IMG/VR virus record: IMGVR_UViG_3300006805_000207
Location: 1 to 20,599 of that record
Length of the DNA stretch: 20,599 nt
Strand: one strand, 5' to 3'
Source of the DNA: a virus
The notes below the pieces were generated by a model. That model did not search any database, had not been told where the DNA came from, and saw only the letters and a list, made by a program, of their open reading frames with translations. This document shows positions 1 through 6,116 of this stretch, in pieces; the first letter of the stretch is position 1, and every line of letters starts with the position of its first letter. The position numbers and the translations under genes were made by a program.

Positions 1-1158
1 ATCCAGCAAGAAGCCCGTAAGTCAGCATACGAGCAAGCTAAGGCTTTGCTTGACAATGCAGCATCTGAGAAGCGTGACCTTTCAGGTGAAGAAACACAGA
101 CTTACGAGCGTATTATGGCTGACATTGACGAGAGAGCAAAACTCATTGAGTCAATCAAGGCTACAGCAGAGCGTGAAGAAAGAGCAGCAGAAGCTGCAGC
201 TTCTTTCAAGCCTTCTGAAAGCACTCGTTCAACCGACTCTGACATCCTTCGTGCAATTGCTCGTGGCGAACAGCGTGGTTTTGAGTTCGCACCAAACGCA
301 GAACAGAGAACACTTGTTGGTTCATCTAACACAGTTCCTGCTTCGTTCTACAACCAGGTATTTCAGGTTGCTCGTCTAGTTGGCCCAATGCTAACTACAA
401 GCCAGATTTTCAACACTACTTCTGGTGAGAACCTAACTATCCCTACCCTTACTGCTCGTTCAACTGCTGCTGTGGCTACTGCTACTCAGTCAATTGGTGC
501 AAGCGACCCAACATTCAGCTCAATCACTCTTGGTGCTTACAAGTATTCATTCCTTGTCGGCGTGGCCAACGAACTGATTGCTGATGCTGGATTTGACCTT
601 ACATCTCTAATCGCTGAACAAGCTGGTAACGAAATCGGTTTCCGTGTAAACAACGACCTAACTTTAGGAACTGGAACTGTCCAGCCTAACGGTTTGGCTA
701 CTGTTGCAGGTTCTGCTGTTACTGGTGGAACTGCTGTATCAGGTGCGTTTACTTACGACAACCTAGTTGACCTTGTTTACAACATTGATGGTTCTGCTCG
801 TCAGTTGCCTGGTGTTGGTTTCCAGATGTCAACTTCTTCACTTGGTGTTCTTCGCAAGTTGAAGGATGGTGCAGGTAACTACATCTTCGTTCCAGGAACT
901 ACTGGTGCGCCTGACACAGTTCTAGGTTTCCCAGTTTATGAGAACCCTGCCGTAGCTGCTGTTGGTCTTGGTGCTAAGTCTGTTCTATTCGGCCACCTAC
1001 CTTCATACAAGGTTCGTATTGCTGGTGGAATTGATATTGCACAGTCACCTGACTATGCATTCAACCAGGATGTCACAACATTCCGTGTAAAGATGCGTGT
1101 TGATGGTAACTTGACTCACGCAAGCCACATCAAATACTTCAAGGGTGGCGCAAGCTAA
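1..1158 (+). CDS. Major capsid protein, HK97 fold (5' end outside window)
   Basis: Forms the icosahedral shell. The reading frame is open to the left edge, so the true start lies upstream; the internal TTG at 46 is not the start. The first ~75 visible residues are charged and helical, with the pattern typical of the HK97 delta (scaffolding) domain: alanine/glutamate rich, then a 'LSGEETQTYERIMADID' stretch. The remainder reads like a mature HK97 capsid: a turn into 'LVGSSNTVPASFYNQV', a beta-rich core, and a C-terminal 'VRIAGGIDIAQSPDYAF' followed by an 'FRVKMRVDGNL' strand. Proteolytic removal of the delta domain is expected from the family but the protease gene is not in view. Codons end in C (AAC, TTC, TAC, ATC) far more often than in the neighbouring glycosyltransferase genes, consistent with very high expression. 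A strong terminator follows directly. Confidence 0.93.
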   Translation: MQQEARKSAYEQAKALLDNAASEKRDLSGEETQTYERIMADIDERAKLIESIKATAEREERAAEAAASFKPSESTRSTDSDILRAIARGEQRGFEFAPNAEQRTLVGSSNTVPASFYNQVFQVARLVGPMLTTSQIFNTTSGENLTIPTLTARSTAAVATATQSIGASDPTFSSITLGAYKYSFLVGVANELIADAGFDLTSLIAEQAGNEIGFRVNNDLTLGTGTVQPNGLATVAGSAVTGGTAVSGAFTYDNLVDLVYNIDGSARQLPGVGFQMSTSSLGVLRKLKDGAGNYIFVPGTTGAPDTVLGFPVYENPAVAAVGLGAKSVLFGHLPSYKVRIAGGIDIAQSPDYAFNQDVTTFRVKMRVDGNLTHASHIKYFKGGAS

Positions 1159-1174
1159 CCCCTGAGTTAAACTG

Positions 1175-1215
1175 AAAGCCCCCCTAGTGTGCGTAGGCAT
1201 TAGGGGGGTTTTCTT
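1175..1215 (+). terminator. Rho-independent terminator after capsid gene
   Basis: The 8-bp stem CCCCCCTA (1179-1186) / TAGGGGGG (1201-1208) is perfect. It extends outward through a G-U pair and three A-T pairs and is followed by a T-rich run ending around 1215. The loop is 14 nt. It lies 17 nt after the capsid stop codon and should end or reduce transcription before the glycosylation genes, keeping capsid mRNA in excess. Confidence 0.85.
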
Positions 1216-1252
1216 ATGCTATTCTAGTCTTACTTACTACGAAAGGCAATAA

Positions 1253-2452
1253 ATGGGAAAAATAAAGGGTGCTGTATCTGTTGTTTCTAATAGTCCGTAT
1301 CTTCCTACTGGTTATGGTATTCAGTCTGGTTATCTTGTAGAGCGTTTGAAGCGTGATGGCGTTGATGTTGCAGCTTTGAGTAACTATGGTTTGGATGGTA
1401 TCAATAGCACTTTGAAGACACCTTATTGTGAGATTCCACATTATGCTAGGGGTTTTGAAAATTACTCTAATGATGTGATTGCTATGAATCATGCTCACCA
1501 TGTTGGTAATGCTAGACAGGCTTCTAAGACACAGTTGAATGATGTGCTATTTACTTTGTATGACGTGTGGGTATTCAAGGGTAAAGCGTTTGACAATGTT
1601 CGTCAGATAGCTTCTTGGACACCACTAGACCACATCACTATTCCGCCTAATGTTTTGAAATGGCTGAAACGTTCTAATGTGCTTCCTATTGCTATGTCTC
1701 CGCATGGTAAGAGACAGATGGAAGAGAATGGTTTGGAGTGTGAGTATATTCCACACGCTGTTGACACTAAGACTATGAAACCTACCCGAACTATCAATGG
1801 TGTTGATGGTCGCAAGTTTATGAATGTTGATGATGATGATTTCCTTGTTGGTATGAACGCAGCTAATAAGGCTTCTGGTCTTGTTCACCGTAAGGCTTTT
1901 GCAGAGAACCTTATGGCTTTTAGCATTTTTGCTAAGAACCGCCCTAACGCTAAAATCTATTTACACACAGACCCTTTTGGTGGTGCTGGTGGCTGGAATC
2001 TATTTATCCTTTGTGAATCTTTAGGTATCAAACCTGAGCAAGTGTTGTTTCCTGATATTGCTGACTACCGTTATGGTATTAGTCAAGAAGTTTTAGCTGG
2101 ATACTATACCGCTATGGATGTTCTGTTGACACCTTCTTTTGGAGAAGGTTTCGGTGTGCCTACTATTGAAGCACAAGCCTGTGGGACAAGAGTTATTGGC
2201 TCTAACTGGGCTGCTACACCTGACCTTGTATCTGAAGATTCTTGGCTTGTTGATGGGCAACCTGCTTGGGATGCAGGTCAGAACGCTTGGTGGCAGACAC
2301 CTTCTATTCCTTCTATTGTGAACGCTCTTGAAGCTGCTTACGCTAAGAAGGGTGAAAAGTCTGCAAAGAGCATTGAGTTCGCTAAACAGTTTGATGTTGA
2401 TACTGTTTGGTCTAATGAGTGGCTACCGTTATGGAAGAAACTATTAGCGTGA
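1253..2452 (+). CDS. Glycosyltransferase, GT4-like (GT-B fold)
   Basis: Predicted to transfer a sugar from an activated donor to a protein or glycan acceptor in the cytoplasm. The N-terminus has the GT-B glycine-rich loop 'LPTGYGIQSGYLVERL' near residues 17-32. The C-terminal half has the EX7E donor-binding motif EGFGVPTIE (E298 and E306), then 'AQACGTRVIGSNWAATPDLV', typical of GT4 enzymes. The length of 399 residues suits a complete two-domain enzyme. ATG at 1253 follows AAAGG at 1242-1246. The gene is the first after the capsid terminator and overlaps the next glycosyltransferase. Placement beside the capsid gene suggests capsid or tail protein glycosylation, as described for some actinobacteriophages, but the acceptor cannot be read from sequence. 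Confidence 0.85.
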   Translation: MGKIKGAVSVVSNSPYLPTGYGIQSGYLVERLKRDGVDVAALSNYGLDGINSTLKTPYCEIPHYARGFENYSNDVIAMNHAHHVGNARQASKTQLNDVLFTLYDVWVFKGKAFDNVRQIASWTPLDHITIPPNVLKWLKRSNVLPIAMSPHGKRQMEENGLECEYIPHAVDTKTMKPTRTINGVDGRKFMNVDDDDFLVGMNAANKASGLVHRKAFAENLMAFSIFAKNRPNAKIYLHTDPFGGAGGWNLFILCESLGIKPEQVLFPDIADYRYGISQEVLAGYYTAMDVLLTPSFGEGFGVPTIEAQACGTRVIGSNWAATPDLVSEDSWLVDGQPAWDAGQNAWWQTPSIPSIVNALEAAYAKKGEKSAKSIEFAKQFDVDTVWSNEWLPLWKKLLA

Positions 2453-3096
2453 TACCAGTTTTAGGGTTTCTAACTTTAAAACGCTTTGACCTTGCTGACA
2501 GGCTTCTAGCGAGCATTGACTATCCAGTAGAAGACTTAGTTATTGTAGATAACTCTGGGAAGCAAGAGTATAAACCTGTGAAACCTGAATTGGTTAAGCG
2601 AATGTGGCTTATTCAAGTTCCGCATGGTCTTGGCTATGGTGGTGGGCTAAACCTGATTGTGAAGACTACTCCTTTTGCACCGTATTGGGTTTTGTTGAAT
2701 GATGATAGTGTCCTTGCACCTGGTTCGTTAGAGAAGATTGCTACTGAAGCAGACCCTAATACCATCAACTTTTTGAGCATTATGCCTAAATGGTCTGGCT
2801 TTGTTTTGGGTGAAAAGGTTGTGAAGGATGTTGGCTTGTTTGATGAGCGTTTTCATCCAATCTATTTTGAAGATAACGACTATGAGCGCAGGATAATTCA
2901 CGCTGGTTTTGAAGCTAAGTTTATTCACGCTAGTTTGGCTCACGATAATAGTTCTACTTTGGCTAGTGGTTTTCACAGCCAGAATGACACTACTTTTGGG
3001 CGTAACCATATGCTTTACATTAGAAAAGAAAATGAAGAAGATTTTAGTGAAGGTAATTGGTCTTTGCAGATTAGGCGGGATAATTCGTGGGAGTAG
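2431..3096 (+). CDS. Glycosyltransferase, GT2-like (GT-A fold)
   Basis: A compact nucleotide-sugar-dependent transferase. The N-terminal strand 'ISVIPVLGFLTLKR' is followed by a Rossmann-like 'LVIVDNSG' and the GT-A metal/nucleotide motif NDDS (about residues 90-93), then 'GLFDERFHPIYFEDNDYERR', the acceptor-side ED(x)D(Y)xxR signature common in rhamnosyltransferase-like GT2 enzymes. Three starts are possible: GTG 2419, ATG 2431, and GTG 2449, which overlaps the upstream stop as GTGA. ATG 2431 is chosen because the N-terminal strand is retained, but GTG 2449, with GGAAG 11 nt upstream, is a real alternative. The gene overlaps the genes on both sides, so the three are probably translationally coupled. 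The C-terminal ~30 residues are not recognisable. Confidence 0.82.
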   Translation: MEETISVIPVLGFLTLKRFDLADRLLASIDYPVEDLVIVDNSGKQEYKPVKPELVKRMWLIQVPHGLGYGGGLNLIVKTTPFAPYWVLLNDDSVLAPGSLEKIATEADPNTINFLSIMPKWSGFVLGEKVVKDVGLFDERFHPIYFEDNDYERRIIHAGFEAKFIHASLAHDNSSTLASGFHSQNDTTFGRNHMLYIRKENEEDFSEGNWSLQIRRDNSWE

Positions 3097-3530
3097 TTTA
3101 TACAGGTGGCACTTTTGACTTGTTTCATGCAGGTCATGTAGCGTTTCTTAGGTCTTGTAAGCGTATTGCTGGCAAGGATGGGCGTGTGGTGGTGAGTTTG
3201 AATACTGATGAGTTTATTGCAGCTTATAAGGGTAAGCCACCTATCATGTCTTATTCTGAGCGTAAAGCGGTGTTGATGGCTTGCAGGTATGTGGATGCTG
3301 TTGTAGATAACATTGGTGGTGTTGATTCTAAGCCAGCGATTTTGAATGTTATCCCTGATTTTGTGGTTATTGGTGATGATTGGGCTAAGAAGGATTATTA
3401 TGCTCAAATGCAGTTCACTCAGGAGTGGTTGGATGGGAATAAAATACAGCTTTGTTATGTTCCTTATACTGTGGGTGTGAGTTCTACCGATATCAAGGCT
3501 CGTATAGTAAATAACGCTAAAATTGGTTAG
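3087..3530 (+). CDS. Cytidylyltransferase, TagD/glycerol-3-phosphate type
   Basis: Predicted to activate an alditol or sugar phosphate with CTP (glycerol-3-phosphate giving CDP-glycerol in the TagD family). The core is clear: 'YTGGTFDLFHAGH' with HAGH at 14-17, 'STDEF'-like NTDEF at 39-43, 'RYVD' at 67-70, GDDW at 96-99, and 'GVSSTDIKARI' near the end. Length 147 is close to bacterial TagD. In place of the TagD signature RTEGISTT the protein has YTVGVSST at 127-134, so the substrate may differ. Start GTG 3087 overlaps the preceding gene by 10 nt and gives the expected N-terminal strand. It probably supplies an activated donor to the two upstream transferases; which product is made is inference. 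Confidence 0.83.
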   Translation: MGVVYTGGTFDLFHAGHVAFLRSCKRIAGKDGRVVVSLNTDEFIAAYKGKPPIMSYSERKAVLMACRYVDAVVDNIGGVDSKPAILNVIPDFVVIGDDWAKKDYYAQMQFTQEWLDGNKIQLCYVPYTVGVSSTDIKARIVNNAKIG

Positions 3531-3547
3531 AAAGACTAGGAGTTATT

Positions 3548-4159
3548 GTGCCTGTTGTAAATGGTTACGCTGCTTTAAATGACCTTAAAACCGCACTTCG
3601 TATTCAAGATGGCGTAGATGATAGTTTGCTGGAGATTGCTCTGGAATCTGCTTCTCGCTTGATTGATGAATACACTATGCGTAATTTCTATAACGCTGGA
3701 ACGGCTACTAGGGTTTTTGTGCCTAGTGATGATGATTGTGTCGCTATTGATGATGCTATTTCTATTTCATCTATCGCTGTTTCTACTTTGTTGAATAAGA
3801 CTTTTGACCAGACTTGGACTACTGCTGAATACCAGTTAGAGCCTTTGAATAATGTTGTTGATGGTCTGTCTGGCTGGCCTTACACTCGTATTCGTGCTGT
3901 CGGTGTTTGGGAGTTCCCTTATGACGAAGATGATGAGATTGCTACAGTCCAGGTTACTGGTGTTTGGGGTTGGAGTGCTGTCCCTACGGCTGTAAAGCAA
4001 GCAACTATCATTCAGGCTATGCGTATCTTTAAACGTCTTGATTCGCCTTTGGGTGTCATTTCTAGCCCAGATACAGGCTATTTCAGGGTATCTACCCGCA
4101 TTGACCCTGATGTAGCTATGTTGTTGAACTCTTATCGTAAGACAAGGCATTTAGGCTAA
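3548..4159 (+). CDS. Head-tail adaptor / connector, gp6-like
   Basis: A protein of the HK97 gp6 / YqbG connector type that docks on the portal ring. It begins with 'ALNDLKTALRIQDGVDDSLLEIALESASRLID', the usual N-terminal helices of this family, has a central beta region, and ends with 'VTGVWGWSAVPTAVKQATII', the common pattern of a G-x-WGW loop leading into a helix. Length 203 is normal. GTG 3548 is preceded by AGGAG with good spacing. It is followed by overlapping tail-terminator-like gene 4159, as expected for a neck module. The family call is by pattern recognition. Confidence 0.78.
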   Translation: MPVVNGYAALNDLKTALRIQDGVDDSLLEIALESASRLIDEYTMRNFYNAGTATRVFVPSDDDCVAIDDAISISSIAVSTLLNKTFDQTWTTAEYQLEPLNNVVDGLSGWPYTRIRAVGVWEFPYDEDDEIATVQVTGVWGWSAVPTAVKQATIIQAMRIFKRLDSPLGVISSPDTGYFRVSTRIDPDVAMLLNSYRKTRHLG

Positions 4160-4566
4160 TGGCTAGTCTTAGCGAGCTGCGTGAAGGTATTGCAGAGAAC
4201 CTATCAACTATTGTTGGTTTGAGAGTGTCTAGTTTTGTGCCTGACAACCCTAATGCACCTATGGCTGTGGTTAGCCCACAAAACATTGAATACCACAAGT
4301 CTTTTGCTAATGGTTTCAATACCTATAACTTTGTTGTAGCAGTTTTTGTGGCGAGAGTTTCTGAGCGCACAGCTCAAAATAGTCTTGATGCTTATTGTGC
4401 TTCTACTGGTTCATCTAGTATAAAAAGTGCGATAGAATCAGATAGGACACTAGCAGGTCGTTGTTTTGATTTGGTAGTATCTGATATGAGTAACTACGGC
4501 TCAGTCATAATCGGTGATAACACATATCTAACAGCAGAGTTTACCTGTGCTGTTCAAGCAAATTAG
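4159..4566 (+). CDS. Putative tail terminator / head-tail joining protein
   Basis: 135 residues. It starts with a helix 'LSELREGIAENLSTIVGLRVSSFVPD' and then alternating strands, with 'PNAPMAVVSPQNIEYH' and a final 'DNTYLTAEFTCAVQ' strand, the alpha/beta layout common to tail terminators (lambda gpU-like) and tail completion proteins. The start overlaps the adaptor stop by one base (TAATG). Its position between the connector and the tail tube gene supports a role at the head-tail joint or the end of the tail tube. No catalytic motif is present. Confidence 0.6.
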   Translation: MASLSELREGIAENLSTIVGLRVSSFVPDNPNAPMAVVSPQNIEYHKSFANGFNTYNFVVAVFVARVSERTAQNSLDAYCASTGSSSIKSAIESDRTLAGRCFDLVVSDMSNYGSVIIGDNTYLTAEFTCAVQAN

Positions 4567-4577
4567 GAGAACATACT

Positions 4578-5000
4578 GTGGCAGTTTATGCAGCAACAGA
4601 CCACAAGATTACGGTAAACGGAACGAACTTATCATCAGTTCTCCAGAGCGTAAGCCTTGACCTTTCAGCAGATGAAATTGAAACAACCGCTTTTGGTAGT
4701 GGTTGGAGAACTCGTATCCCTGGTTTGAAGTCTGGGTCTGTAACCCTAAACTTCTACCAAGACTTCGGTGCTACTTCAACAGATGTAACACTTGCAGGTC
4801 TATTCAACGCTTCTGGAACAGCTGCTTATGCAACTGTTGTAGTGCTTCCAACATCTTCAGCCGTTTCAGCAACTAACCCTTCTTGGACTGCTGTATGTTT
4901 GGTTTCTCAGTATCAGCCATTCTCGGCTTCTGTCGGGGATATCGCCACACTTTCTGTAACTTGGCCTACAACTGGCACAGTTACTCGTGCAACTGCATAA
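4578..5000 (+). CDS. Major tail tube protein
   Basis: 140-residue, serine/threonine-rich, beta-strand protein that polymerises into the tail tube. Recognisable features are 'KITVNGTNLSSVLQSVSLDL' at the N-terminus, 'ETTAFGSGWRTRIPGLKSGS' (the hairpin and 'G-L-k-s-G-s-v-t-l' strand typical of siphovirus tail tubes), and an alternating hydrophobic C-terminus. It sits directly upstream of the chaperone pair and tape measure. GTG 4578 has AGGAGA upstream. Codons are enriched for C-ending forms as in the capsid gene, in line with a highly abundant structural protein. Confidence 0.85.
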   Translation: MAVYAATDHKITVNGTNLSSVLQSVSLDLSADEIETTAFGSGWRTRIPGLKSGSVTLNFYQDFGATSTDVTLAGLFNASGTAAYATVVVLPTSSAVSATNPSWTAVCLVSQYQPFSASVGDIATLSVTWPTTGTVTRATA

Positions 5001-5016
5001 TAACTAAGGAAAACAA

Positions 5017-5268
5017 TTGAAAATAAACCTACGCATTGAATTTGTTTCTGGCGAAGAAAAAGAAATTACTTGCTCGGCGGCTGACATAGTTAAGTTTGAA
5101 TCTAAATTTGACTTGTCAGTTGCTGTGCTTGAATCTAATGTCAAACTAACTCATCTACTATTTTTAGCTTGGTCTTCTGAAGCTCGCAGTAAGTCAACTT
5201 CTAAAGAGTTTGATGTGTGGGTTGAAGATGTTGCTTCTATTAAGGCGAGTGAAACAGACCCAAAATAG
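5017..5268 (+). CDS. Tail assembly chaperone, N-terminal (zero-frame) product
   Basis: The 83-residue zero-frame product, equivalent to lambda gpG. It is a small alpha/beta protein: beta strands 'INLRIEFVSGEEKEITC', then helices 'AADIVKFESKFDLSVAVL' and 'KLTHLLFLAWSSEAR'. It keeps the tape measure in assembly-competent form while tail tube protein polymerises. TTG 5017 is preceded by AAGGA with a 6-nt spacer. The last codons before the stop form the slippery heptamer CCCAAAA, so a fraction of ribosomes shift to the overlapping frame. The position between tail tube and tape measure is diagnostic for this pair. Confidence 0.82.
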   Translation: MKINLRIEFVSGEEKEITCSAADIVKFESKFDLSVAVLESNVKLTHLLFLAWSSEARSKSTSKEFDVWVEDVASIKASETDPK

Positions 5269-5420
5269 TTGGGTTGGGCGATAGTTCTGCTCATTGGTAT
5301 ATCGCTTCTCTTGCAGTTGAAACAGGGATTAGTCCTAATGCTTTGCTGGAGTGTAGTGACCGTATGTTGTGGACTATGGGCAGGTATTTGATTTGGAAAA
5401 GCCAGCAACAATCTCGTTGA
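5017..5420 (+). CDS. Tail assembly chaperone, frameshifted fusion (G-T type)
   Basis: Product of a -1 shift at 5259-5265: 83 zero-frame residues joined to 51 residues encoded from 5265, stopping at TGA 5418-5420, giving 134 residues. The second part begins 'IVGLGDSSAHWYIASLAVE', followed by 'GISPNALLECSDRMLWTM', a helical segment with the 'P-x-x-L-L-x-x...ML' pattern seen in lambda gpT-like extensions. It has no start codon and ribosome-binding site of its own that would explain independent expression. The fused form binds tail tube subunits and the tape measure in known systems. The coordinates given span both frames. Confidence 0.78.
5259..5265 (+). promoter_or_regulatory. -1 programmed ribosomal frameshift site
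   Basis: CCCAAAA fits X XXY YYZ exactly in register: zero-frame codons GAC-CCA-AAA can slip to CCC-AAA, after which reading continues from 5265. The stop TAG comes immediately after. A possible stimulatory stem, GCGATA (5278-5283) with TATCGC (5300-5305) plus a G-U pair (5277-5306), starts about 12 nt downstream. Confidence 0.8.
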
Positions 5421-5447
5421 TAGAATGTAAGAGATTGGTGGTGTTTT

Positions 5448-6116
5448 ATGGCTGTTATGGTTCAAAAGGGTAATCGTGCTGGCTTGTATCTCACCGATTA
5501 TCGTGACCTTATTGCTGAGTTGAATCGTGTTCAACCTACTCTTATAAAGCAGATGCAAAAAGATTTCAGAGTTATTGCTAAACCTGTGCAGACTGCTGTT
5601 AAGACTGCTATTCCTTCTACTCCGCCTACTTCTGGTATTCATAAGAAGCGACCACAAAGAACTGTGTCTGGTTTTTATCCTAGAGTTGTGCCTGGTCGTT
5701 TGACTTGGGGTGCTAACTCTCAGAACCGTAATAAACCTGTGAAGTCTGTGTTGATTGAGACCCCTAGCGCAGCTAAGGCTGCTAGGGCTATGCGTAGGGC
5801 TAAGGTTGGGGTTGCTTCTATTGCTCGTTTGCGTGTGGATAATGCTGCTGTTGTCATGGCTGATATGGCTGGTAAATCTGGGAAATATATTAATAAGCGA
5901 AGACAGACTAATGAGTATAAGTATTCTCGTAGTGCTTCTGGAACTAGAACACATAGAATCAATAATCAAGGTCGGGCTATGATTAGGGCTTTGGGTGGCA
6001 GGTCTTCCCGTTATGTTTGGCCAGCAGCTGAGAGAGCCGTTCCACAGACTTTTGCTAAATCTAATCAGAGTTTACAGAAGGCTTATACCGTTATTAACCG
6101 AAGGATGGCTGCCTGA
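5448..6116 (+). CDS. Putative basic minor structural protein before tape measure
   Basis: 222 residues with many Arg/Lys and Ala, no signal peptide and no TM segment. An N-terminal helix 'YRDLIAELNRVQPTLIKQMQKDF' is followed by 'TSGIHKKRPQRTVSGFYPRV', a central Ala/Arg-rich stretch, and 'RYVWPAAERAVP', which recalls the end of HK97 gp10-like tail-completion proteins. Family assignment is uncertain. ATG 5448 has GGTGG upstream; ATG 5457 is an alternative. It ends with TGATG, sharing a base with the tape measure start, so the two are coupled. Its unusual position between chaperone and tape measure suggests a tail-assembly role. Confidence 0.5.
   Translation: MAVMVQKGNRAGLYLTDYRDLIAELNRVQPTLIKQMQKDFRVIAKPVQTAVKTAIPSTPPTSGIHKKRPQRTVSGFYPRVVPGRLTWGANSQNRNKPVKSVLIETPSAAKAARAMRRAKVGVASIARLRVDNAAVVMADMAGKSGKYINKRRQTNEYKYSRSASGTRTHRINNQGRAMIRALGGRSSRYVWPAAERAVPQTFAKSNQSLQKAYTVINRRMAA

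Noticed and set aside
5762-5787. 7-bp inverted repeat CCCTAGC/GCTAGGG inside the basic structural gene
   Set aside because: It lies within Ala/Arg codon runs with no following T run; probably a by-product of codon repetition.
5151-5969. Long antisense reading frame of 272 codons opposite the chaperone and basic structural genes
   Set aside because: Composition is serine/arginine-rich, as expected from the complement of Ala/Arg codons; it runs across two better-supported sense genes and has no family motif.
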